Assembly: GCA_030141605.1 (NCBI GenBank)
Contig: JAQGDQ010001620.1
Coordinates: 1-25,000, forward strand
DNA: 25,000 nucleotides
Reading direction: 5' to 3'
Source: Tubiluchus corallicola
Lineage: Eukaryota > Priapulida > Priapulimorpha > Priapulimorphida > Tubiluchidae
The notes beneath the pieces were generated by a model. That model saw only the letters and a program-made list of their open reading frames with translations, did not search any database and had not been told where the DNA came from. The position numbers and the translations under genes were made by a program. Shown in pieces: positions 9,857 through 20,340 of the stretch. Position 1 is the first letter of the stretch; each line of letters begins with the position of its first letter.

Positions 9857-10330
9857 CTTATATATATATAATAATCTTTACTTGCCATTAAAATACATTG
9901 ATAATCACTGATAAAAACTTTACAGAGATGATCAATCAGTGTTAGTTACTTGCAATAAAAACTTACACTGCTGAGGGCAAATGCGTCAGTGCAATCTAAA
10001 CTACTGTGCAGTAATGGAAAGTAACGACGAATAAAATCAAACATATTCACAACTATGCACAAAAAATGAAAAACTTATGATTTAATTAATATGGCCGTGG
10101 ATATAGAAATTCTGAATTAGTGTGTATGTTGTCGTACTGGTGTGATGGTATTTCATATCTGGTTAATATTAGTGATTTTAATTTTGTTTTAAATGCTGAT
10201 AGGGACTTGATTTGTTTAACCTGTAATGGTAGAGAATTCCAAAGTAGAATTGCTTGTTTGATTACAGAGTTCGTTCCGTAGTGGGTATTTTAATGTTCTG
10301 CGATCTGCAATCTTGAATATTGTTAAATGA
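9857..10330 (-). mobile_element. LINE 3' end, copy 1 (C-terminal ORF2 piece, 3' UTR, TA tail)
   Basis: Read on the minus strand, this encodes the region after the reverse transcriptase domain of a CR1/L2/Jockey-type LINE: YGTNSVIKQAILLWNSLP, then SLSAFKTKLKSL, ending in YPRPY and a TAA at 10086-10088. A roughly 210-bp 3' UTR follows and ends in GGCAAGTAAAGATTATTA plus a (TA)n tail at 9857-9872. It is 5'-truncated; upstream of about 10330 the similarity fades with stops and frame changes. It shares over 350 bp with copies 2 and 3. The clade is inferred from the LWNSLP...FKxxLK pattern only. Confidence 0.75.
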
Positions 10331-11432
10331 AACTCGTTTACGGAACTACATTTCTGACAAACTGCACTCATCTATACCTCAAGGTCCACCAGCTTGCTTT
10401 TCAACCCAGAATTTCCTAGAAAACCTATCACTAGAACTATAACAGCAACGACTTATTAGCAAAAATGGTTATTTTGTTCAGTGACCATTCTCCCAATGTA
10501 AGATAATTGCGGTTAAAATAATTACAAATTTATCAAAGCAATCATCAATTACATAATATGCAGCCCACCACACCCGCGTCATCAGGAGGAACTTGACCAG
10601 ATTAATGATGTTTTGTGGTATAAATGCCATTAGAATTGAATAGAAAAGATACGTATAAATTAACTCATAGTGTTTAATGTGTAATTTTTTTGAATACTGT
10701 TTAGTTAGCTGAATTGTTTACCGTACTCTTTGCTAACTGTTTCAAAGTTTTTTTTTTGGGGGGGGGCTTACTTTGGTGTGACCGCTAGATAAGCTTAAAT
10801 TAAAATGCTTACACATATCTGCTTCAAGTACAAGTTTCGTAATGGCGACTGTTGCTCACATTTTCTGCTCACTCAGACTCAAGCTGCCCCTTTTTGCTGA
10901 TAGTTTATTGCAGTTAAATGGGTTGTTTAAAATAAAATAACGACTTTATTAGCTTAACTAGACATTGCTTTGAATTCTTAGATCTTTCCGCCTTGATTCT
11001 GGCGCAAAAACGGCAGCGTGGAATGCATCGATTATTTATACTGTTTTTATTGCTCAGAAATACCGCAATTTGCCAATTATGATTCACAGGACGAACAACT
11101 GCGATTTTTGTGGTAAATTTGCCTGCAGAATAATTGGCATCATTTCCTAATTGTAATTATAAAACAGGATTTGGAAATATAAAAGACGATTTCGCGGTAC
11201 ATGCAATTTTAATGCCAGTTTCACAGTGGATTTCTAACAAGATACGAGCAATTCGTCATCATTAAATTGACTAGATTTTCCTTGAAACTCTGCTGTAGAG
11301 GCTGGTTATGGTGTGACAAATTACAAAAACATATTAATATGTGAACACTAAACGGGTTTCTAACGTAATGAAAGTGGAAAATACTTCCTCTATGATGCCT
11401 TATCACGTACTTTATAGCTTTTACAAATGTAG
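10331..11432. other. Unannotated spacer, no gene seen
   Basis: AT-rich sequence with a T-run joined to a G-run near 10750-10767. No frame has recognisable protein features. Faint LINE-like coding similarity may extend to about 10420 on the minus strand (residues near NEFHLTIFKIADRRTLKY), too degraded to annotate firmly. Confidence 0.35.
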
Positions 11433-11640
11433 ACCTGCGTTAACTCAAATGTAGATTTAGGTAATTCAAATGTGTCTTAGTAACTCAAATGTAGATTTAG
11501 GTAATTCAAATGTGTCTTGGTAACTCAAATGTAGATTTAGGTAATTCAAATGTGTCTTGGTAACTCAAATGTAGATTTAGGTAATTCAAATGTGTCTTGG
11601 TAACTCAAATGTAGACTTAGGTAGTTCAAATGTGTTAACA
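11433..11640 (+). repeat. 40-bp minisatellite (~5 units)
   Basis: The unit is about 40 bp, built from two related halves: AACTCAAATGTAGATTTAGG and TAATTCAAATGTGTCTTGG. The sequence after it to about 11740 holds degenerate TCAAATGTG fragments. It is related to the minisatellite at 11902-12040 but in the opposite orientation. Confidence 0.93.
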
Positions 11641-11901
11641 ATGGTTTTCAGGAAATCTTAAGCGCTTTTGGCAAGTCATATGTAGACACATGTCAAGTCA
11701 AATGTGACATTGGTATCTCAAATGTGGATAGGTGGTAAAGCTTAAGGATGTTAAATTTAATCTTCTTTAATTTCAATTTAATAATTGCTTTTAAGTTAAA
11801 ATAACAACTTTATAGGTCTACTAATAGATGCACTATCTTTGGTTTATCTTTTTCTAATTTGCACTTAAACAACTTAATTACCGATTTATTCAAAGTACCG
11901 C

Positions 11902-12040
11902 ATCTATATTTGACTTACCTAAGTCACATTTGAACTTTCCTGTGTCTACATTTGACTTACCTAAGTCACATTTGAACTTTCCTGTGTCTACAATTGACTT
12001 ACCTAAGTCACATTTGAACTTTCCTGTGTCTACATTTGAC
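11902..12040 (-). repeat. 42-bp minisatellite (3+ units), inverse relative of the 11433 array
   Basis: The unit is 42 bp and contains TCTACATTTGACTTACC and TCACATTTGAACTTTCCTG. Reverse-complemented, units of the 11433 array share TCTACATTTGA, TTACC, AAG and CACATTTGAA in the same order, diverging only in the last ten bases. The two arrays thus form a diverged inverted pair about 260 bp apart. Confidence 0.9.
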
Positions 12041-12319
12041 GTGTAAAACCTACAGAAGAATGGTAAATAATTTTGGTAAAATATTACTTTATTTTAGGGA
12101 ACATAATTGTAGGTTGTTACATAATGTGTCATCATCGGATTATTGGTGTCCATTAAGCGTGCTCAAAGTCTTTATGTGTAGATAAGTTCATATGCACACA
12201 GTATCGCTTGGTTTTAGGAAATCGTGTGTTTGCTGAAGTGATAAGATCGTTAAGCTAGTACGTCAGTGCTAGTGTCTATTGTAGTTAGTGATGTGACACT
12301 GTATGTGACTACTTGATTT

Positions 12320-12699
12320 CTCTACCGTTATAGGTTAAACAAATCAAGTCCCTATCAGCATTTAAAACAAAATTAAAATCACTAATATTAACCAGATACG
12401 AAATACCATCACACCAGCACGACAACATACACACTAATTCAGAATTCATATATCCACGGCCATATTAATTAAATCATAATTTTTTCATTTTTGTGCATAG
12501 TTGTAAATATGTTTGATTTTATTCGTCGTTACTTTCCATTACTGCACAGTAGTTTAGATTGCACTGACGCATTTGCCTTTAGCAGTGTAAGTTTTTATTA
12601 ACTAACACTGATTGATTATCTCTGTAAAGTTTTTATCAGTGATTATCAATGTTTTTAATGGCAAATAAAGATTATTATATATATATATATATATATAAC
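12320..12699 (+). mobile_element. LINE 3' end, copy 2, with nonsense mutation
   Basis: Same family as copy 1 in the opposite orientation. It starts inside the LWNSLP motif (5' truncation at about 12320). The glutamine codon seen in copies 1 and 3 is TAG here (12331-12333). The frame then continues to YPRPY and a TAA at 12466-12468. The 3' UTR ends in ATGGCAAATAAAGATTATTA and a (TA)n tail to about 12699. Copies 1 and 2 are head-to-head with their tails pointing outward. Confidence 0.75.
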
Positions 12700-12780
12700 T
12701 CCACTACTTTACGCTTCTCAATGCATCCGGCGATATTAAGCTAATCGACTGTTTTACACACCACTTTCTTACAGTGTTAC

Positions 12781-12795
12781 AGTGTGTGTGTGTGT

Positions 12796-12874
<79 letters not shown>
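12781..12874 (+). repeat. (TG)n microsatellite
   Basis: About 94 bp of TG with a single GG interruption near 12797. Z-DNA-prone; no gene nearby. Confidence 0.97.
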
Positions 12875-12875
<1 letters not shown>

Positions 12876-13987
12876 TAATAATGGAATGGAAGGTAACAGT
12901 ACAGCTGCTAACAGTAACGATTATCCATGTCCATGATGATTATTGAAGTTTTCATCAGCTGCCTAACACGTGTGCAGTAACTTACCTGCTAGTGCAACAG
13001 TAGAGATGCTTTGCGGCTAATTCAAGAATAATTTTTAAATACTTTGATGGAGAATTTTGTGATGCTGGGATAGTTATTCTTAAATTTCTTTGTTCTGATT
13101 GGTGTTCCTGTAATGTCCGTACTCTTAGCTGCGCGATGTCAAAAATACTTAGTCATTTAAGCAAAGCGATAATAAAAAACTAAAACAAAAGAATGAGAAA
13201 ATTATCTATGAAACAATACTTAACTGTTCATGTTTATTAGGTAAATAAATAAATAAATATATAAAATTATGCATTTATTTATAAGAAATGAATAAGTAGG
13301 AATAAATAAATAAACGAATAATTATCTGTTTAATTGGTTCTAAAATTAATAAAAAACTGAAGGTATACAATTAATTGTTAGGCAGTTAATTAAATTTGTT
13401 ACTGCAGATACTGATACAGGGTTAACGTATTGTTCATTGTAAATCTAACAGGCAAGGTGAACAGGCAAGGTGAAAAAATTTGAAATCGAAACTTTAAATT
13501 TCTCAACGTTACACAGCATTGTTGATGTGCAATCTTCGTAAGGGGGCTATTGGCAAATATATGCGAAGTGTCATAGAAGATTTCTGTTGTTGAACAATTG
13601 TACGTAACAGCGGTGTTATCGTCAAATGCGATTTTAGTTCAGAAATTGATGTTTTCTAAGCCGACAAAATGTAAGAATATTTTAGAATTATAAAATATTG
13701 TATATTTTAGACCATAGATCATTGGTAAATGTGCGTTATGGCCTAAAATTGATTAGTTTCTATAGAAATTAATAACTGGCTGACTGATTCTCACAGGTGC
13801 AGACTGTCACTTTGTATTGCGCATGCCCAGCTAACAATCACTGAAAGTTGACAGAGAGAAAAAGACAGATAGAAAAGCGGCCGCTCTCTCCCTTCCATTT
13901 CATACAGGAATTTCCAAAGTCCTCTGTCTTACAGACTGCAATAATTATGCAAAAATGTGTTTTATAAAACTACACACGTGTTTCAAT
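12875..13987. other. AT-rich spacer, no gene seen
   Basis: Contains AAAT-type simple sequence around 13240-13320 and AT-rich single-copy DNA. No frame or RNA structure that I can support. The last bases (TTTCAATG at 13981) lead into the 19-bp array. Confidence 0.4.
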
Positions 13988-14260
13988 GAGAACAATGTGT
14001 TCCAATGAGAACAATGTGTTCCAATGAGAACAATGTGTTCCAATGAGAACAATGTGCTCCAATCAGAACAATGTGTTCCCATCAGAACAATGTGTTCCAA
14101 TCAGAACAATGTGTTCCAATCAGAACAATGTGTTCCAATGAGAACAATGTGTTCCAATCAGAACAATGTGTTCCATAGAGAACAATGTGTTCCAATCAGA
14201 ACAATGTGTTCCAATCAGAACAATGTGTTCCAATCAGAACAATGTGTTCCAATCAGAACA
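13988..14260 (+). repeat. 19-bp array with GAACA-NNN-TGTTC palindromes
   Basis: Units of GAGAACAATGTGTTCCAAT, or the CAGAAC variant, start at 13988 and every 19 bp to 14235 (14 full units), plus a partial unit at 14254. Every unit except the one at 14045 (TGCTCC) keeps the palindrome GAACA-ATG-TGTTC. That is the layout of the vertebrate glucocorticoid/androgen/progesterone response element (AGAACAnnnTGTTCT), with only the last base differing. Protostomes are not known to have those receptors, so a receptor-binding role is speculative. Met/Cys/Ser/Asn-rich open frames across the array are artefacts of the period. Confidence 0.95.
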
Positions 14261-14340
14261 GACATCATGTCCGTCTTCACAAAAATTAACAAAACGACTA
14301 ATTTATAATGAAGAAGATTGAAGACGTGTGAAAAATTTTA

Positions 14341-14408
14341 AGCTAACCAGAACTCGAACCCAAAACCTTGCAATTACAGGATTTGAACTATCGCCTCAAC
14401 ACAGCGGC
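14341..14408 (-). mobile_element. Possible tRNA-like (SINE-type) fragment
   Basis: On the minus strand GGGTTCGAGTTCTGG resembles an RNA polymerase III B box (GGTTCGANTCC). It lies about 45 bases downstream of GTGTTGAGGCGATAG, a poor A-box match. The whole resembles a decayed tRNA of about 68 bases, but the arms pair badly, so it is not a functional tRNA. A SINE head is the likelier reading, and chance is possible. Confidence 0.25.
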
Positions 14409-14539
14409 GAGTATGTCTGGGATTTCATCATGGTAGTTTTCAATTCAAATTCGATTCAATTTCAATTTATTTATCTCTTTATAGTGTTACAATAAAACAT
14501 GATTAATAATTACAGCAATCAATCATGCCACCCCTACGA

Positions 14540-14610
14540 TACGATGACGATGAAAATGAGGACAAAGATGACGATGTTGGAGATGATGATGATAGTGATG
14601 ATGACGGTGA
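14540..14610 (+). repeat. Imperfect (GAT/GAC)n tract
   Basis: A degenerate trinucleotide tract of about 70 bp. It gives a His-rich frame on the minus strand (14523-14735) that I do not accept as a gene. Confidence 0.8.
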
Positions 14611-15300
14611 TACAACATTACATTTGAACACACTCTACCGTACAGTGGGAGTTGACATGCAAATCTCAAACACCTTTCTTTAAAGTATCCGAGACACTCA
14701 CGCATGCGTGCACAGAGCAAGCACAAAGCGTGCACAGAGCAAGCCTTGCCGTCAAATGAAAGTCGATAATACTACAGACATCTGCGAATCCCCACGATTA
14801 ATAAAACGAGGTAACCCTTGTTTGCAGATTAAATCAAGATTCTCCATTCCAAACAATTTTGTGGAATTTTCCCCGACTTGCATGCAATGTGGCTTCCTCC
14901 ATATTTATCACATTTGACACGTTTATGTGTTTTCTTAGCAGAAAACGCTCGTTCTCTCGTGCACCTCTTCTGCAGAGGCAAGTTTCCCTGCACCCCTTTC
15001 AGTTTCTCCCTTCTTGGCGATCAATATCAACTTCTAAGTGATCTGGTGATGTGGTCAACTTTTAATGCGGACACAACAATTACGCTCTTGGACGAAAATT
15101 ACTGGAAATCTCCCAAATGGAAACGCGGCTTCTGTACCGGAAATTCTGTTCTTGGATCCGCCCCTAGTACAAATTTTGAGTTTCATATCACTTTATGTTG
15201 GTTCTGATATTCCTTTTAGATGTCATCTGAGCTTCTGTTTACTCAGTTTCGTGTTTGGTGGTAGATTTGTGAAAGTTGCCACCCTGCGAATTCCTTTGTT
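14611..15300. other. Spacer, less AT-rich, no gene accepted
   Basis: Contains a short duplicated motif, GCGTGCACAGAGCAAGC-like, at about 14707-14745, next to the palindrome ACGCATGCGT. Three overlapping plus frames of 60-109 codons cross 14859-15334. None resembles a known protein, none has supporting splice signals, and one runs into the LINE tail. Confidence 0.35.
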
Positions 15301-15850
15301 TTATATATATATAATAATCTTTATTTGCCATTAAAATACATTGATAATCACTGATAAAAACTTTACAGAGATGATCAATCAGTGTTAGTTAATAAAAACT
15401 TACACTGCTAAAGTCAAATGCGTCAGTGCAATCTAAACTACTGTGCAGTAATGGAAAGTAACGACGAATAAAATCAAACATATTTACAACTATGCACAAA
15501 AAAATGAAAAAAACTATGATTTAATTAATATGGCTGTGGATATATGAATTCTGAATTAGTGTGTATGTTGTCGTACTGGTGTGATGGTATTTCATATCTG
15601 GTTAATATTAGTGATTTTAATTTTGTTTTAAATACTGATAGGGACCTGATTTGTTTAACCTGTAATGGTAGAGAATTCCAAAGTAGAATTGCTTGTTTGA
15701 TGACAGAGTTCGTTCCGTGTGGGTATTTGTCCTAATTTGTTTTAGATTGTTTGTTCTGGAATTAGACGTTCTGGATTTAGAATTTTGCTACTGAAATTTC
15801 TATACTGAACAATTTGTCTTTTGAAACCAAAAATTATTATTGTGAACGTG
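15301..15850 (-). mobile_element. LINE 3' end, copy 3
   Basis: Minus-strand copy of the same LINE, longer at its 5' side than copies 1 and 2. The frame reads GTNSVIKQAILLWNSLP and SLSVFKTKLKSL and ends with a TAA at 15525-15527. Stops occur upstream near 15735-15800 (for example in TN*DKYP), so it is dead. The 3' UTR ends in GGCAAATAAAGATTATTA plus (TA)n at 15301-15315. The plus-strand 63-codon frame at 15544 is its antisense shadow. Confidence 0.75.
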
Positions 15851-16777
15851 ACATTACAAGACGCTATGAGCAAGAAACAAAGAAAAAAAACATCAACACG
15901 AACAACATAAAAATACTATAATAAAATACACGGAAGCCACAAAATAAAATAAAACATGTAATAATTATTAGGTAAAAAAATTCGAATAAATAGAATTGGC
16001 ATAAATCCCATTATTCATTATCAAAAAAATTTGTTTACCATTTCTATTTTTCCTTCATCGTCTTTCTCAATTGTTGAACAGTAGACTGTTTCACGACGAA
16101 ACTATTAAAACAGTTAAATTCTAAGACAACTTTTTAAACGTAAATTTTTCTAAAGCCCAGGCTAAATGTTTGTGTCACAAACGGCAAACTTACGTTACCG
16201 TCAAGTTTTTGTAATCCTAGAATCAAACTAAAGTACGGAAACAAAAAACTACATTTTTGAACATTTACGTCACAAACTAGCTGGCAGAAGTCTCCAGTTT
16301 TGCTAAAATTTATTTTCCCGAATTGTTGCTTTTAATAATCCATTTACTAATTAGCACACTTTTCCCATTCGCTACCTACAAGAGGAAAATGATTTAGCCT
16401 GTCCGGCTACATAATGAAAATGCTGGAGATTTTTCTATTAATCTAATGATAATTCGAGAAACAATTTTATGAACATCATTAATTAGTTCCTCGATTTGTT
16501 TAGAATCGCTCCATGTCTTATTATAAACCTCAACATTTCATCCAGACTTCTTTCCAATTATCCAAACCACGACAGGGCCTGTTCTTGAAATCACAAGTGA
16601 CCACTTAAAATTCTCAGAACTGACCACAAAACTCCTTTGGTTATGGCTTGGAATGTCCGACTATGATGTTTCACTTGGCATGTCCCATGTTACGTAATGC
16701 TCATGTCTTATCCCAAATTCTAGGAATTCACCGCTTCGTGCTCATCCTTCTGCGTGTCCCTCCAATTTGACACAGTA
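15851..16777. other. AT-rich spacer, no gene seen
   Basis: Single-copy-looking sequence. The last about 40 bases before the 47-bp array (TCCAATTTGACACAGTA) are a diverged partial unit of it. Confidence 0.4.
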
Positions 16778-17358
16778 CATCCCATGTTTCATATGCTCTT
16801 CCTTCTCTCCAAGTTGACACAGTACATCCCATGTTTCATATGCTCTTCCTTCTCTCCAAGTTGACACAGTACATCCCATGTTTCATATGCTCTTCCTTCT
16901 CTCCAAGTTGACACAGTACATCCCATGTTTCATATGCTCTCCCTTCTCTCTAAGTTGACACAGTACATCCCATGTTTCATATGCTCTCCCTTCTCTCTAA
17001 GTTGACATCCCATGTTTCATATGCTCTTCCTTCTCTCCAAGTTGACACAGTACATCCCATGTTTCATATGCTCTTCCTTCTCTCCAAGTTGACACAGTAC
17101 ATCCCATGTTTCATATGCTCTTCCTTCTCTCCAAGTTGACACAGTGCATCCCATGTTTCATATGCTCTTCCTTCTCTCTAAGTTGACACAGTACATCCCA
17201 TGTTTCATATGCTCTTCCTTCTCTCTAAGTTGACACAGTGCATCCCATGTTTCATATGCTCTTCCTTCTCTCTAAGTTGACACAGTACATCCCATGTTTC
17301 ATATGCTCTCCCTTCTCTCTAAGTTGACATCCCATGTTTCATATGCTCTTCCTTCTCT
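16778..17358 (+). repeat. 47-bp minisatellite with 322-bp higher-order period
   Basis: The unit is 47 bp, starting CATCCCATGTTTCATATGCT and ending AAGTTGACACAGTA, about 12.7 copies. Sites vary as CTTCC/CTCCC, CTCCAAG/CTCTAAG and AGTACA/AGTGCA. Two units lack the same 7 bases (CACAGTA) and read GTTGACATCCC, at 17001 and 17323. Their spacing of 322 bp equals six full units plus one 40-bp unit, showing amplification of a seven-unit block. Confidence 0.96.
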
Positions 17359-18011
17359 GCTTATTCAAAGCAGATTTACTTCATTAGATATCAGCTAATT
17401 AGAATTTTAGGAAGGCGCTTTTGCTACTCCATTCCAACAATCGTAATGACCTAAGTGATCAAAATACTTAAATTGCAGTGTGATCATCTTAAAATTTTAA
17501 ATTGAACTTCTTTTTCTTTAAAAAAAATCAAAAAAAAATTGCACATTAAATTTGACAACACGGAATTAAATTGTAGTAGAACGTCTTTTCGATTGATTTT
17601 GTTTCAATATTTTATTTTACATTATTGTGATAATTTTTCATTCCGTTTAAAGTTCTAAGTTTTTCATTTTTATTTGCCTGGCAATGGAGACAGCTATTCA
17701 AAACAATAACCACGTTAATATGTTGTATTTATGTTGTAATCGGTTGTATTAGTCATTAACTTCGTCATGTTTAAAACACTGTTATTTAAAAAATCTTATA
17801 TATTTGTGGATAAAATATACAAATAAATGGTTACCAGGGCAACAGAAACGTTTAATTTATAATAAAGGATATTCTTCTTCAACCCGCGACTTAATTAGAT
17901 TTTGATTGATTATTTATAATTAATTCAGTTCAGTGATTATTATTAAATCAAAGATTCTTGAAATGGTAAATTTTACAGAAAAAAACTTTGCAAATTATTA
18001 TCATCATAATC
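17359..18011. other. AT-rich spacer, no gene seen
   Basis: Contains A-runs near 17520-17540 and ordinary AT-rich DNA; nothing else is supported. Confidence 0.4.
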
Positions 18012-18165
18012 GCCACCACCACCACCATCAACACCACCACCACCAGCACCACCAGCAAAACCAGCACCAGCACCACCACCGTCACGACCACCACCACCAC
18101 CGTCATCGTCATCACCATCGTCACGACCACCACCACCACCATCATCGTCATCACCATCGTCAAAA
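18012..18165 (+). repeat. (CAC/CAT/CAG)n trinucleotide tract
   Basis: About 150 bp of imperfect CAN trinucleotides. It yields a His-rich frame of 168 codons (17933-18439) that runs straight on into the TGTTG repeat as Cys/Val/Leu, which marks it as repeat translation. Confidence 0.93.
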
Positions 18166-18229
18166 CCTAATCACCGCGAGGTCTGCATCTACTAAGTTTT
18201 CTCGCTTGCTTGAGCTTACGGAGAATTGT

Positions 18230-18670
18230 TTTGTTTGTTGTATTGTATTATTTTATGTTCTACTGTGCTGTGTTGTGTTGTGTTGTGCTGTGTCGTACTC
18301 TCTTGTCTACTATATTGCGTTGAATTTCATTGTGTTTTGTGCAATGTCAATGTTGTGTTGTGCTGTGCTGTATCATGATGTGTTGTATTGTTTAGTTGGC
18401 TTATGTTGTGTTGTGATGCGTTATACTATGTTGTGTTGAGCTGTACTGTGGCGTTCTGTGCTGTGCCTTCATGCTTTGGGTCACTTTTCATGGTGTTGTA
18501 TTGTGTTGCATTGCAATGTATTGAGTTGCAATGTTGTGTCGTGTTGTATTGGGTTATGTTGTGTTGTGTCGTGTTGTATTGGGTTATGTTGTGTTGTGTT
18601 GTGTTGTGTTGTATTGGGTTATGTTGTGTTGTGTTGTGTTGTGTTGTGTTCCGTATTGTGTTGTGCGTAT
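18230..18670 (+). repeat. Degenerate (TGTTG)n pentanucleotide array
   Basis: Pentamers TGTTG with TGCTG, TGTCG and TATTG variants over about 440 bp, purest at 18541-18660. A larger repeat, TATTGGGTTATGTTGTGTTG, occurs at about 18547, 18577 and 18611. Cys/Val-rich frames here are artefacts. Confidence 0.93.
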
Positions 18671-19848
18671 CGTATTTAGTGTCAACTCTGCAAATGAATC
18701 TTTTTTTCTAGGATGTGAACTGAAAAGTTGACTGTATCTCAAAAAATGAAAATTCGTTTTTAGAACATCACAGAGAAACCGCCATCACAATCCACCACAA
18801 TTTACAAAATGTATCATTTTTCAGTTACATTGACTTTTAGCTAAAAGATAAAGGTTAGGCAAAAGAAAATGAACGAATTCTTCTATTAATGTTTTATTTA
18901 TTTAAAGTGAATTATTTCATTTTAAACAATCTGCTCCGAAATTTCTTACAGGGTAGAATCGTCAAAATTAAATATTTTTAAAACACAATGTAAAAACATT
19001 ACTGTTACCAAAATTCATACAAAATGTCACCAAATTTAATTAAATTCCCTGTTAAAATAACACAAACAACAATAACAATGTGAAATTATAACAAACATTT
19101 TTATTTGCAATTATGAAGCATATAGATTAGAGTATCAGATCCTTCACGAATGCGTGTTAGCCATTTGTAAATTCTCAAACACGGAATATACGGGGCGTCT
19201 AAGTTTCCAATACTCCGCCAACTACGTGGGCAAACGCACAGGCCGCTCATAAATGCACAACGCAGCTTCTAGCGTATTCTGTAACCAGTAGCGACGCGGG
19301 ATGAGGATGATGCTGCGACCGAGAATCAATTGATCGTCAAATTGATCACGATTTTTAATTTCAAAATCAACACGAGTCATTCGGCGTGAAAAGCGGCTGC
19401 GTTAAGAGTGAGACGTTTGATAAGATGATTTAACGCTTGACAAGATGCTTAACATCTAGTGAAATCTATACCTTTGTGTGAGATTCGTAATCAGTGCTGC
19501 GCACGGTGTGTGTAACTGAACGTATCAGCTCGATTCATGCAAGTTTGATTCAGGTTTGGAAGCCAAGTTAAACATTAAACCTCTGATAGTTTACAAGAGA
19601 ATGAAATTTCGTGATCGGATTGTGATTTATTTCATGGTAGTGTGCCAAGCTGTCTGCATTTTGCCAAGGATTTGTGCAAGATCGTGTTAACGTGTTTGAT
19701 TGAAGCTTAAATATAAGAAAACATTAATAGTAAGCGAAATGTGAGTTTATGATTTAAAAATTTCGTCTTGTAGTGACATGAAGTCGTCTTTCCCGGGTGA
19801 TTCATTATAAAATCGTTTCGTAAAAAACAATCGCTCGCCACTCTTTGT
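18671..19848. other. Upstream region of the TMEM26-like gene, no gene seen
   Basis: AT-rich to about 19150, then locally richer in CpG (about 19190-19420, with GCGACGCGGG and GGCCGCTC). That is compatible with a promoter or non-coding first exon. A good donor-like GTGAGT lies at 19741. I see no protein frame. Confidence 0.35.
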
Positions 19849-20020
19849 GCAAGAATTAATTACTGCTACGTATGTATAAAAGAACGTATGTGCAAGAATT
19901 AATTACTGCTACGTATGTATAAAAGAACGTATGTGCAAGAATTAATTACTGCAACGTATGTATAAAAGAACGTATGTGCAAGAATTATTTACTGCTGCGT
20001 ATGTATAAAAGAACTCTTAC
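19849..20020 (+). promoter_or_regulatory. Four 43-bp units each with a TATAAAAG box
   Basis: The unit GCAAGAATTAATTACTGCTA plus CGTATGTATAAAAGAACGTATGT repeats four times. TATAAAAG falls at 19875, 19918, 19961 and 20004, exactly 43 bp apart. A diverged fifth copy (ATGTGTAAAAG) follows near 20036. TATAAAAG is a strong metazoan TATA-box sequence, and the array lies about 340 bp upstream of the TMEM26-like start codon on the same strand. Promoter function is inferred; a simple minisatellite that happens to contain TATAAAAG is the alternative. Confidence 0.45.
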
Positions 20021-20241
20021 CCGTTCACTTCTTCATATGTGTAAAAGAGGCGTCAAGTGATTTTATTGTGTTTGGTCAGTTGTGTACGGTCAGTTGTGTT
20101 TACAATATAGACAAAATTTATAAGTCTAAAAAAACTCAAGGTATTCAGTGTTAAGGTACGCAGTTCATATTACATTGTGTGAAGTAAAGTACAAATTACA
20201 TACAACCTGTGAGGAAACACTATCTAGAGTGATAAGTGTGA

Positions 20242-20340
20242 ATGTTTAATATATTTTGTGATACGTTAGTAGCAAAAACTTCACATACTTTAATGTAGGT
20301 AATGATGCATCTGCGTTCGTATACAAGAGCCTCACTGTGA
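20242..20340 (+). promoter_or_regulatory. Two upstream ORFs in the presumed 5' leader
   Basis: An 18-codon ORF runs from 20242 to a TAG at 20296-20298. A 12-codon ORF runs from ATG 20302 (MMHLRSYTRASL) to a TGA at 20338-20340. The second ends 11 bases before the TMEM26-like ATG at 20352. If this is transcribed leader, both could limit translation of the main frame; that rests on the unproven transcript start. Confidence 0.35.

Noticed and set aside
9469-9888. Two minus-strand frames of 64 and 72 codons
   Set aside because: They overlap a longer plus-strand frame and the LINE tail; no motifs were recognised.
14024-14308. Met/Cys/Asn-rich 94-codon frame
   Set aside because: Produced by the 19-bp array, whose period rotates through all frames.
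14341-14408. Functional tRNA gene
   Set aside because: Only the B box is convincing. The acceptor, D and T stems do not pair, so it is listed only as a possible SINE fragment.
14708-15334. Overlapping frames of 60-109 codons
   Set aside because: Three frames are open at once over the same DNA, none resembles a protein I know, and one ends in the TA tail of a LINE. The region's lower AT content explains the openness.
17933-18731. His-rich and Cys/Val-rich frames
   Set aside because: They translate the CAN trinucleotide and TGTTG pentanucleotide repeats.
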